Positions 1-7,604 of a stretch of 64,000 nucleotides of DNA are shown here, piece by piece. The notes beneath the pieces were generated by a model. That model was not told the origin of the DNA. It searched no databases and saw only the letters and a program-made list of their open reading frames with translations. The stretch lies in assembly GCA_020845495.1 (NCBI GenBank), contig JADLFM010000173.1, positions 1-64,000 on the forward strand, written 5' to 3'. Position numbers and translations under genes: made by a program. Each line of letters opens with the position of its first letter. The stretch's first letter is position 1. The DNA comes from Chloroflexota bacterium (GTDB lineage Bacteria; Chloroflexota; UBA6077; JACCZL01).

Positions 1-238
1 ACCGACCCCGCATCCGTACTCCACCGCTCGACGTCGATCGCCTCCCGCTTCCGCCGCGCCATCCTTCCCCTCCCGCTCCGTCCTCCCCCCATTCTCTCTC
101 AGCTCTGCAGAATCGTGCAGGGCACCCGCAGGCGTCTCCTTCGCTCCCCTCGTCCAGGCGTAGGAGGGGATCGGGGGCGAGGGGGTTCCCGGGCCGGGCG
201 AGAAGGTTCCGGCCCAGCCGATGGGAGGGGGCTTTCCG

Positions 239-679
239 TCAGGACCGGCGGCCAATCCGGCTGAGCGCGAAGCCAATCAGCCCGCCGATGAAGACGAATC
301 GCATCAACGCCATCGGGTCGTAGATGGGATGGAAGCGGGTCTGGCCGTTCGCGATCTCGATATAGCCGATCGGACTCACCGTCAGGCCGCCCCCGCCGCC
401 ACCGCCACTGCCCTCACCAACCGCGCGCGCTGCCGCCTCACGATCGTCAGAGGCGGTCTCCGGGCCACGGCCGCTGCCCCAGCCACCACCGAAGCCCCAG
501 CGCGCCCGACCGACCGGGATAACCGTGGTCCCGTCTCGCTCAACCGGGTCGCCAAAGATAGTGTCTGCGTGTGCACTCGCGCCGAGGCGCTGGGCCAGGT
601 GTTCGATGAACTGCCCTTCCGCTTCCTTGCTGTCCGAATTCGTTGTCGTGCCGGGTGACGCTGGCTGAATCTGGGGCAC
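239..679 (-). CDS. GerW/YtfJ-family sporulation-type protein
   Basis: This is a 146-residue protein of the GerW (YtfJ) family. In endospore formers the family is linked to spore germination, but homologues are common in non-spore-forming bacteria, where the role is unknown. The family pattern is clear: GDPVERDGTTVIPV, then a WGFGGGWG segment, a run of seven glycines, and the conserved TVSPIGYIEI stretch. A short hydrophobic segment with basic end (FVFIGGLIGFALSRIGRRS) closes the protein and may be a membrane anchor. I chose the GTG start at 679 because AAGGAGG lies five bases upstream. The frame itself is open to 706. No other sporulation gene is visible nearby, so sporulation cannot be concluded. 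Confidence 0.8.
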   Translation of the reverse strand: MPQIQPASPGTTTNSDSKEAEGQFIEHLAQRLGASAHADTIFGDPVERDGTTVIPVGRARWGFGGGWGSGRGPETASDDREAAARAVGEGSGGGGGGGLTVSPIGYIEIANGQTRFHPIYDPMALMRFVFIGGLIGFALSRIGRRS

Positions 680-803
680 GATCGCCTCCTTCGTCGCTCT
701 CAACAACTTCGTCGGTCACGTTCTATGCCAACCTGCCAAGACACCCCGCGACGCGCGTCGTCGCGTCGCTCCTCCTCGGTCAGCCCCAGTGCTAAGCTCT
801 CCG

Positions 804-1463
804 CTACGCCCCGGCCAGCCCCTGGAGAATGGTCGCCCAGGCGGCGGCTCCGGCATCCTTATTGCCGCGCGCACGGTCTTTGATCCAGGCCGCACGCCCC
901 CAGGTCGGCTCCATGGTGGCCGTGGCTTCCGCGCCGCGCTCGGCAGCGTCGGCAGCAGCGCGCAGGGCGGCTGGGGCCGATTCCCCGCCCTCGGCGGCAG
1001 CGCGTGCGGCTTCGGCTGCTGGCACGAGCGCATCCAGTACGGTGCGCTGCCCGACGTCGGCCTTCCCCCGGTCTCGGATCCCACCGGCTGCCGCCTCGAG
1101 CATGTCGGCCACGTCGACGGCTGTCAGGTTTGTCTTGCCACGTACCTTCGTGCCGGCTCGCAGGAACGCCGTCGCCGAGAGCGTCCCCATCGTCGAGGGG
1201 GCCGCTCGCCCAAACTGCATCCCGACCTGGCTCAACAACTGGCCGGCATCCTCGGCCGGCGGCGATTCGATCAGCGGCCGGATCGCCTCAAAGCCGGTCG
1301 CCAGGGTGACGCCGAGGTCGCCGTCGCCGGCAATAGCGTCGAGCGCGCACAGGTCGGCCCGTGCCGCGTCGATCCGGTCGCCAGCCCGTCGAAGGCCGTC
1401 GCGGAGCGCCTGGAAGGTCAGGACGTCTCCGTTCGTCAGGTTACCCGTGTTCTCCGTCGTCAT
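804..1463 (-). CDS. dhaL: dihydroxyacetone kinase subunit DhaL
   Basis: This is the nucleotide-binding subunit of a two-component dihydroxyacetone (or related ketose/erythrulose) kinase. It is 219 residues long, close to the usual 210. The AIAGDGDLG segment near residue 44 carries the aspartates that hold the Mg-nucleotide. The conserved STMGTLSATA region and the final WAT(I)L helix are also present. The ATG at 1463 is preferred over an upstream start because of family length, although the ribosome binding site is weak. DhaK lies 170 bp upstream on the same strand. No DhaM (PTS-type phosphodonor) is nearby, so whether phosphate comes from PEP/DhaM or from ATP cannot be told from the window. 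Confidence 0.88.
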   Translation of the reverse strand: MTTENTGNLTNGDVLTFQALRDGLRRAGDRIDAARADLCALDAIAGDGDLGVTLATGFEAIRPLIESPPAEDAGQLLSQVGMQFGRAAPSTMGTLSATAFLRAGTKVRGKTNLTAVDVADMLEAAAGGIRDRGKADVGQRTVLDALVPAAEAARAAAEGGESAPAALRAAADAAERGAEATATMEPTWGRAAWIKDRARGNKDAGAAAWATILQGLAGA

Positions 1464-1633
1464 ACCCACATCGCACCTGCACGCCTGCATCTGTCAGTCG
1501 ATTGTCGATAGTCGGCGGTGTGCCGCGCCGGCCCCTGGTTCAGCCGACGCGACATGCCTCCGCTCCTGTCAGCACGACCCGAGCAGCCTTGCCGTCCGAG
1601 CGTCCCTACCGCCAGGTAAGCTTTGCTGCCCGA

Positions 1634-2635
1634 TCAGCTTTGCAGGAAGAACGGCGAGTCGGCCGGCGCGTCCACCCAGCGCTTCAACTCGTCGTCGAGC
1701 AGGCAGAGCGTGATCGAGGCACCGGCCATCTCGAGCGAGGTCGCGAACTCGCCAATGAACACCCGGTGCACCCGAATGTTGGCGTCCTTCAGCCGCTGAT
1801 AGACCCGCCGGTAGAGGATATACAACTCCTCCTTCGGGGTCGCCCCGAGGCCGTTCACTAGCACCGCGACCTCACTGCCGGCCGGCGGTTTGAGGTCGTT
1901 CAAGATGCGGTCCAGCAGATCGTCGGCCACCTCGTCGGCCGGGCGGATCGGGCCACGCTGGACGCCCGGCTCGCCGTGGATGCCCATCCCGATCTCCATC
2001 TGCCCTTCGGGCAATTCGAAGTTCGGATGGCCGACGGTCGGGAGGGTGCAGGGAGCGAGCGCGACGCCCATCGTACGGGTTCGGCCGAGCGCCTTCTCGG
2101 CTGCCGCCTTGACGGCGGCGAGGTTCGCGCCCTCTTCGGCGCAGGCGCCAGCGATCTTGTAGCCGAAGAAGATGCCGGCGATGCCGCGCCGCCGGTTCGC
2201 TTGATCGGGGGGCGCCGAGGCGACGTCATCGGCGGCAACCACGGTCTCGACGGTGATCCCCTCGGCGGCGGCCATCTCCGACGCGAAGTCGAAGTTCATG
2301 ACGTCGCCGCCGTAGTTGCCGTACACGTAGAGGACACCCGCTCCGCCGTCGATAGCCTTAGTGACGGCGAGCATTTGATCGGCGTTCGGGGACGCGAACA
2401 CGTTGCCGACCGCGCAGCCGTCGGCGAGGCCGCGCCCGACGTAGCCGAGGAAGACGGGCAGGTGACCTGAGCCGCCGCCAGTCGCGATCCCGACCTTCCC
2501 CTGGCGCGGAGCGTCGGCCCGCACGATGGCGCGCGGCTCCCCCTCGATAGCGCGAAGCCGGTCAGGATGAGCGGCAAGGATGCCTTCGAGCGTTTCGTCG
2601 ACGAAGTGGGCGGGATCGTTCAACAGCTTCTGCAT
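1634..2635 (-). CDS. dhaK: dihydroxyacetone kinase subunit DhaK
   Basis: This is the substrate-binding subunit that holds the ketose as a covalent hemiaminal on a histidine. The protein has 333 residues, the normal length for a stand-alone DhaK. It shows the glycine-rich GIATGGGSGHLP segment near residue 50, the YGNYGGDVMNFD loop, and GMGIHGEPG with the substrate-binding His at about residue 220. The start ATG at 2635 follows GGGAGA at a good distance. A TTG two codons earlier is less likely. With dhaL downstream it forms a two-gene unit. Members of this family also act on erythrulose, so the exact sugar is uncertain, and the sugar-oxidoreductase neighbours on the other strand do not settle it. 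Confidence 0.92.
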   Translation of the reverse strand: MQKLLNDPAHFVDETLEGILAAHPDRLRAIEGEPRAIVRADAPRQGKVGIATGGGSGHLPVFLGYVGRGLADGCAVGNVFASPNADQMLAVTKAIDGGAGVLYVYGNYGGDVMNFDFASEMAAAEGITVETVVAADDVASAPPDQANRRRGIAGIFFGYKIAGACAEEGANLAAVKAAAEKALGRTRTMGVALAPCTLPTVGHPNFELPEGQMEIGMGIHGEPGVQRGPIRPADEVADDLLDRILNDLKPPAGSEVAVLVNGLGATPKEELYILYRRVYQRLKDANIRVHRVFIGEFATSLEMAGASITLCLLDDELKRWVDAPADSPFFLQS

Positions 2636-2969
2636 GCTCAATCTCCCAGGCCAGCCGGCGCGGCACGGCGATCCTCGAGCGTATGCCCAACGGAGCGCGG
2701 CGCCGCCCGTCGGCCCTGGCTCCTATCGAGGCGCGGACAACGCGCCACCGTTCAGGTCTCCGAGCACAGTGTAGCCCGGCACTCCACGATCCGGTCGGCG
2801 CTGACCTGACGGGGGTGCGTGCCAGACCTCCGCGTCGACCGAGTGCCGACTACTGCCCCGATCCCCGGCGCCGCTTGCGTGAACGAGGCCCAGCGCTGAG
2901 GAAGCTCCGGCCGCCGTGGTCAGGGGTGAGCTCGTCCGCCGAGCATGAGGCGCCTCTCGGCCCTCGGCG

Positions 2970-2975
2970 TACAAT
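2970..2975 (+). promoter_or_regulatory. candidate -10 box upstream of first Gfo/Idh gene
   Basis: TACAAT followed by G lies 31 bases before the start codon at 3006, in the 370-bp divergent gap between dhaK and the oxidoreductase. The start has a very strong ribosome binding site (GGAGGAGGGG). No convincing -35 box is seen. The rest of the gap holds nothing I recognise. Confidence 0.35.
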
Positions 2976-3005
2976 GCCGGCGCGTCACGACGGAGGAGGG
3001 GACGG

Positions 3006-4031
3006 ATGGTCGAACGAGAGCGGGGTGTCGGGATCATCGGAGCAGGGGCGTTCGGGGCGGAGCACGCACGCGCTCTCGCAGAGGTGTCAGGTCTGCGGCT
3101 GGTGGCCGCCTCGGCACGGACACCGTCCCGCCTTGGGCGGTTCGTCGCCGAGCACGGCGGGCGCGGCTACCCGGACTACCGCGATCTGCTCGCCGATCCA
3201 GCCGTCGACGTCGTCTGCATCGCGCTCCCACACAACGACCACGTCACAGCGACGGTCGCTGCGCTCCAGGCTGGCAAGGCGGTCATGCTCGAAAAGCCGA
3301 TGGCCCCAACGCGCGAGGACTGCGACGTTATCGTCCGAGCCGTCGCCGAGACCGGCCAGCCGCTGATGGTGGCGCATCCGTACCGCTTCATGAGCGCCTA
3401 CTGCGAGGCCCGGCGGCTGATCGACGAAGGGGCGATCGGCCGGCCCGTTGTCGGCTCCACCGCGATGGTGAAGGACTGGACGTACGAGCAACGTGAGCCG
3501 TGGCACCTGGCGAACGGTGGCGGGATGTGGCTCACAAACGGCTGCCATCTGGTGGACCGCCTCTGCTACCTGCTGGGCGGGCTCCCTCGCGACGTTCGTG
3601 CCATGGTTGGAACGTACTTCCATCCCCAGGAGGCGGACGATGTCGGCGTCGGACTGTTGAGCTTCGACAACGGCGCCATCGGGACGATCCGTGCGATCGG
3701 GTACCGGGTGGGCGCCGACGACCATGCCACCGAGATCCAGGGCGACGCCGGGGCGCTGCGAGTCTCGCATCGCGACGGCGTCTTCCTGGGCAAGCGCGGC
3801 GTCTGGGAGCCGGTCTTCGCAGGGCCGAGCCCGCTGCGGTCGGCGCTCCAGGGAGAATGGGAAGCGTTGCTCGCGCACGTACGCGGAGAAGGTCCGTCGC
3901 CGGTTACCGCCGAGTATGGCCGCGCGATCGTGACGGCCGTACTGGCCGGCGTCGAGTCCAGCGCGACAGGACAGGTCGTATCAGTCAACACGTCCAGCCC
4001 CGTTGCCACGGCGGGTGTCAACGCCGGCTGA
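3006..4031 (+). CDS. Gfo/Idh/MocA family NAD(P)-dependent oxidoreductase
   Basis: This is a 341-residue sugar or cyclitol dehydrogenase-type protein. The N-terminus carries the Rossmann nucleotide-binding motif GIIGAGAFG (about residues 9-17). It is followed by PHNDHV, the family signature EKPM (about residue 98), where the lysine takes part in catalysis, and NGCHLVDRLCYLLGG with the second catalytic histidine. The C-terminal half is the alpha/beta dimerisation domain. The ATG at 3006 has a strong GGAGG site. A second, more divergent Gfo/Idh/MocA gene follows 140 bp downstream, so the two may act on related substrates. The substrate cannot be read from sequence. Confidence 0.88.
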   Translation: MVERERGVGIIGAGAFGAEHARALAEVSGLRLVAASARTPSRLGRFVAEHGGRGYPDYRDLLADPAVDVVCIALPHNDHVTATVAALQAGKAVMLEKPMAPTREDCDVIVRAVAETGQPLMVAHPYRFMSAYCEARRLIDEGAIGRPVVGSTAMVKDWTYEQREPWHLANGGGMWLTNGCHLVDRLCYLLGGLPRDVRAMVGTYFHPQEADDVGVGLLSFDNGAIGTIRAIGYRVGADDHATEIQGDAGALRVSHRDGVFLGKRGVWEPVFAGPSPLRSALQGEWEALLAHVRGEGPSPVTAEYGRAIVTAVLAGVESSATGQVVSVNTSSPVATAGVNAG

Positions 4032-4170
4032 GCGGGCACGACCGTGACGTGCTCGAGTTCTACCAGGGATGGCGGACACTGGCCACCCCGAGCCATACCC
4101 TTGAACATGAGACCTTCCCCCTGGAACACCGAGACCTTCCCCTGACACACGATTTGCGGAGGGACGACAG

Positions 4171-5178
4171 ATGACGACGAGCGACGACGTCGCACCAGGG
4201 CGCGGGCTGCGGCTCGCGTTCGCCGGTGTGGCGCACTGGCACTTTTCGGTGGACGCACGCTATCTAGAGCAGGTCCGCGCCGCCGAGGCGGAGATCGTCG
4301 GCGTCTCCGACGACGATGAGGCATTGGCGAAGCGGCGCGCTGAGGAGCTTGGCTGTGGCTGGACAGCGGATGTCGGGGATCTCGTCACCCGCTTCAAGCC
4401 CGATCTCGTCGTCGCGCTGCCGCGCCCAGACCGAGCGCCCGAGCAGGTAGGGCGGCTGCTCGATCTCGACGTCCCACTCTTCGCCGAGAAGCCGCTCGGC
4501 ATTCGCGCGAGCGATACGTGGTCGCTCGTCGAGCGTGCCGAGCGTGGCTGGGTGACCGTGGCGTTTCCACAGCGCTACCTGCCGATGTGGGACGCGTTGG
4601 AGCGTCTCGGCGGGCTGGCCGGCCTGGGCGAACTGGCCCACGTCGGCTTCCGTCAGGTGAATGGGCCGCCCTGGCGCTACCGTCAGTACGACGTGCCCTG
4701 GATGCTCGATCCAGCCATTGCCGGGGGTGGACCGCTCCGGAACATCGGTATCCATCTGGCCGACGCTCTGGTCCGGCTACTCGGGGATCGTGGGCTGTCG
4801 GTCGTGGGTGCGAGTGCGACGAACCGGGTTCACGGCGAGCGGATTGAAGATGCTATTGCCGCCATTCTCCGCACTGATGACGGCGTCATCGCGACGCTCA
4901 CGACCGGCTACTCGTTCGCCGCACCGAAACCGGGCGATATGGACATCCATCTCGCGGGTAAGAATGCCTACCTCATCCAGCGGCGCGATGACTTGCAGAT
5001 CTACCCGGCCGAGGGTGCACCCGAGCGGACGCCAGTCTCACAGATCACCAATCTGTACCGTACGCTCTTCTTCGATGCACTCCGCCGGTTCCGCGCCGGC
5101 GCACCCCCCGCCGCGACGGTCCGCGACTGCGCCCGCGCCAACGACCTGATCGACGCGATCTACGCCACCGCGAGGTGA
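4171..5178 (+). CDS. Gfo/Idh/MocA family oxidoreductase, divergent
   Basis: This 335-residue protein has the Gfo/Idh/MocA layout but a weakened dinucleotide motif. The expected GxGxxG is replaced by FAGVAHWHFSVD, which begins with histidine-containing residues where glycines are usual. The signature EKPLG (about residue 109) and the later RNIGIHLADALVRLLG histidine segment are present, so the fold is clear. Cofactor use may differ from that of the upstream paralogue. The start ATG follows CGGAGG. The 140-bp gap to the upstream gene contains two copies of GAGACCTTCCCCTG. The gene ends 26 bp before a long palindrome that probably separates it from the convergent sodN. Confidence 0.8.
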   Translation: MTTSDDVAPGRGLRLAFAGVAHWHFSVDARYLEQVRAAEAEIVGVSDDDEALAKRRAEELGCGWTADVGDLVTRFKPDLVVALPRPDRAPEQVGRLLDLDVPLFAEKPLGIRASDTWSLVERAERGWVTVAFPQRYLPMWDALERLGGLAGLGELAHVGFRQVNGPPWRYRQYDVPWMLDPAIAGGGPLRNIGIHLADALVRLLGDRGLSVVGASATNRVHGERIEDAIAAILRTDDGVIATLTTGYSFAAPKPGDMDIHLAGKNAYLIQRRDDLQIYPAEGAPERTPVSQITNLYRTLFFDALRRFRAGAPPAATVRDCARANDLIDAIYATAR

Positions 5179-5203
5179 CGCTTCGGTGCGACATAGCACT
5201 CAC

Positions 5204-5247
5204 CCCCTGTCTCCTTCCTCCCGTGTGCGGGAGAGGAGAGACAGGGG
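5204..5247. terminator. long hairpin between convergent genes (interspersed palindrome family)
   Basis: CCCCTGTCTC at 5204-5213 pairs perfectly with GAGACAGGGG at 5238-5247, and the inner CTCCCG/CGGGAG arms add a second stem around TGTG. It sits between the convergent ends of the second oxidoreductase and sodN, so it probably acts as a bidirectional terminator. Related CCCTCTCC/GGAGAGGG palindromes occur at 45306 and 61383. Confidence 0.6.
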
Positions 5248-5299
5248 GCGAGTGGGCTTTCTAGCCGTCAGCCGACGGGTGGGGGAACACCCCAGGCCC

Positions 5300-5803
5300 T
5301 TAGCCGAGGATCGGCTGGACGATCTCGCCGCCGGTCGGCTGGCCGGACGGCACGCGCCGGGTCTGGACGCCCTTGGTGGCCCAGAAGATCTCGGCGATCC
5401 GCTGGCAGCCCGCGAGGAGATCCTGGGCAGCCTGCATGCTCACTTGCTGCTTGACCGTCGAGGTCAGCTTGGTCGTCTTCCAGACGATATCGTTCAGGTC
5501 TGGGAACTTCTCGAGGTGCTCCGGCTTGAAGTAGTCGGTCCAGAGGATGACAATCTCGTGCTCAGCGATCTTGGCATGCTCTTCCTTCACCGCGATCTGC
5601 CGTGCCACGGTGTTGAGGGTCGCGAGATCGCCGAGATTGGTGCCCGCGGCCTCCATGAGTTGGACCATCCGGATGACGGTGTGCGCCGCGACCTGGGCGG
5701 CATGCGGATCGTAGATCCCACAGGGAATATCGCAGTGCGCGGAAGCATCCTCGGCCGGGAGTGTCCGCTGGGTTGCGGCGATCACGCGATCGACCAGATT
5801 CAT
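5300..5803 (-). CDS. sodN: nickel-containing superoxide dismutase
   Basis: This is a Ni-type superoxide dismutase, converting superoxide to oxygen and peroxide. The Ni-hook HCDIPCGIYDP is intact. After removal of a 22-residue leader, His becomes residue 1 and the two cysteines residues 2 and 6, the known Ni ligands of Streptomyces and cyanobacterial NiSOD. The mature part of about 145 residues is four-helix-bundle-like, with W, KPEHLEKFPDLN and the final helix conserved. ATG 5803 is chosen because GGAGG lies five bases upstream. A GTG at 5815 is the alternative. The divergent neighbour is the S26-type protease expected to remove the leader. This NiSOD/protease pairing is well known in other phyla. 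Confidence 0.93.
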   Translation of the reverse strand: MNLVDRVIAATQRTLPAEDASAHCDIPCGIYDPHAAQVAAHTVIRMVQLMEAAGTNLGDLATLNTVARQIAVKEEHAKIAEHEIVILWTDYFKPEHLEKFPDLNDIVWKTTKLTSTVKQQVSMQAAQDLLAGCQRIAEIFWATKGVQTRRVPSGQPTGGEIVQPILG

Positions 5804-5874
5804 CCTGTCCTCCACGTGGGTGTCTGACTCTGACAGTGTACTCCAGACCTTACCGACAGACGAACAACGTCCGA

Positions 5875-6597
5875 GTGGCCCCTATTCTCGCGCGGTCGCC
5901 TTCGGGTTGGTCGCCTTCGGGTTGGTCGCCACTCCTCCAGTGTGCCTTGGCGGCGCTCGTCAGGCTGCTGCTCGCCGTAGTCGGGCTGCTCGTCGGCATG
6001 CTCGCGGTGGCTGTCGCCAGCAATCGCCGTGCCGCCGTACGGGGGGTGAGCATGGCACCGCTGCTCGGCCCCGGTGAGCGGGTGCTGGTGGATCGGCTGG
6101 CGTACGTCAGGCTGGCATACCCTGGGCGGTCGCCGAAGCGCGGAGACGTCGCGCTCGTCCGCAACCCGACGGCCGGCAGCGGGCAGGCTACCCGCGCACA
6201 CCGCGGCAGCGGGCACGAACGGCACGGCCCACCTGGGGCAAGGCAGTCTGGGGCAAGGCAGTCTGGCGCGGGGCAGTCTGGGGCAAGGCAGTCTGGCGCG
6301 GGGCAGCCCGGCCTCACCCCGCCCGAACTGCTCCTGAAGCGAATCGTCGGGCTGCCTGGTGAGGCCGTCGAAGTCCGCCGCGACCGTCTCTGGATCGACG
6401 GCCGGCCGCTCGATCTCGGGCGGCCGGTCGTCGGCTCCTCACCTGGGCGCTGGAACCTTGGCCCAGACGAGTACTTCGTCCTGAGCGACAACCTGGCCAT
6501 CGGGACTGATAGCCGTCACATTGGCCCGGCCAGGCGCTCCGACTTGTTGGGCCGGGCCTGGCTGGTCTACTTCCCATCCGTCCGCCGTATCCACTGA
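5875..6597 (+). CDS. sodX: S26-family maturation protease for nickel superoxide dismutase (SodX-like)
   Basis: This is a signal-peptidase-I-like serine protease, divergent from sodN and predicted to cut the NiSOD leader and expose His1. One membrane helix lies at about residues 24-49. VSMAP carries the catalytic Ser (about residue 59), and LLKRIVGLPGE carries the general-base Lys (about residue 155). The conserved end reads FVLSDNLAIGTDSRHIGP. Between Ser and Lys sits an unusual insertion of about 45 residues built from a five-residue repeat. I chose GTG 5875 because an upstream start would overlap sodN coding sequence, but the start is uncertain. A further 15-bp duplication (SPSGW twice) lies near the N-terminus. 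At about 240 residues it is longer than typical SodX. Confidence 0.85.
   Translation: MAPILARSPSGWSPSGWSPLLQCALAALVRLLLAVVGLLVGMLAVAVASNRRAAVRGVSMAPLLGPGERVLVDRLAYVRLAYPGRSPKRGDVALVRNPTAGSGQATRAHRGSGHERHGPPGARQSGARQSGAGQSGARQSGAGQPGLTPPELLLKRIVGLPGEAVEVRRDRLWIDGRPLDLGRPVVGSSPGRWNLGPDEYFVLSDNLAIGTDSRHIGPARRSDLLGRAWLVYFPSVRRIH
6235..6308. repeat. 15-bp tandem repeat inside sodX
   Basis: About five copies of a 15-bp unit (GGGGCAAGGCAGTCT and the variant GCGCGGGGCAGTCTG) are translated as GARQS/GAGQS pentapeptides. They are in frame and lie between the catalytic Ser and Lys blocks of the protease. Confidence 0.9.
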
Positions 6598-6623
6598 GCG
6601 CCGAGCCGCCGAAGATCGAGCGG

Positions 6624-7361
6624 TCAGACTCGGTACACCCGGAAGGCCGCGCCGGCCGGGCAGCCGAGGCGGCGCCCGACCTGTTCGGCTCGTTCGCGCA
6701 GGAAGGCGGCCGGGTCGAACTCGGCGCCAAGGTTCTCGAAGTAGGCGTGCTGGGCGACCAGCGACGCGATCCCCGCATCGAGACCATCTGTCACGTCACA
6801 GCCGTGCGTAGGGTCGTGAACGCCGCTTACGAAGATGTAGCGCGTCCCACCCCACGGCTCCAGCCCTTCGGCGCCAAGCTCCGGAAAGATCCAGCGGTTA
6901 CCGGCGTCGCGAGCGGCGTCGAGGACCGCAAGGCCCACGGTTCGGTGATCGGCCTGATTGAGCGTGCCGCCCGGCCAGGCGAGGTCGAAGCTCAGGGTGA
7001 CGATGGCTTCGGGTCGGACGCGGCGGATTTCGCGGGCTAGATCGCGGCGCAGCGGCAGCCCGTACTCGACGATCCCATCCCGATAGTCGAGGAAGGTCAC
7101 GCGGTCCACGCCGACGAGGCGCGCACTCTCACGCTCTTCGGCCTCGCGAACCGACGCCGCTCGCTCGGGCGGCCAGGCGTCGATGCCGGCCTCCCCGCGC
7201 GTCGCCAGCAGGTAGGTGACCTCCTTCCCCTGGCGCGTCCAGCGTGCAACGGCACTCGAGGCGCCGTACTCCAGGTCGTCGGGATGCGCGGCGATGGCGA
7301 GGGCACGCGTCCAATCCTCGGGCAGCGGCTCGAGTGCCGGCTCAGCAGGTCGATCGCTCAC
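6624..7361 (-). CDS. PIG-L family deacetylase
   Basis: This is a zinc-dependent N-acetylglucosamine-type deacetylase of the PIG-L/LmbE family, about 245 residues. The metal motif AHPDDLEYG lies near the N-terminus. It is followed by LLATRGEAG and the later QADHRTVGLAVLDAARDAG segment, which supplies the distal zinc histidine. Relatives include MshB and Bca of thiol biosynthesis and the GlcNAc-PI deacetylase, so the substrate cannot be fixed. No mycothiol or bacillithiol partner is in the window. GTG 7361 is preferred because GGAGA lies six bases upstream. An ATG at 7376 is the alternative. The gene ends 26 bp from the convergent sodX stop. Confidence 0.85.
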   Translation of the reverse strand: MSDRPAEPALEPLPEDWTRALAIAAHPDDLEYGASSAVARWTRQGKEVTYLLATRGEAGIDAWPPERAASVREAEERESARLVGVDRVTFLDYRDGIVEYGLPLRRDLAREIRRVRPEAIVTLSFDLAWPGGTLNQADHRTVGLAVLDAARDAGNRWIFPELGAEGLEPWGGTRYIFVSGVHDPTHGCDVTDGLDAGIASLVAQHAYFENLGAEFDPAAFLRERAEQVGRRLGCPAGAAFRVYRV

Positions 7362-7604
7362 TGATTGTCTCCACATCCACTATCGCGGCGTCACCGCCTG
7401 CCTACGGTAGCAACTTGATGGTGATTGTGCACCTTCACCCGGTCACGCCAAAATACCTTTTGACGTTGTATGTCACGAGCCCTGAATCGACGAGGCGCGT
7501 TGCGCTCCCATCGTCGATCCCCGTGCGGCCTCGTCCGACTGAGGCGCGAGAAGGCAAGCTGAATGGCCGTCCCAGTCACACGCCCTGGCACGCAAGGTCG
7601 ATAG

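Noticed and set aside
239..679. evidence that the organism sporulates
   Set aside because: GerW-family proteins occur widely in non-spore formers, and no other sporulation gene is in the window.
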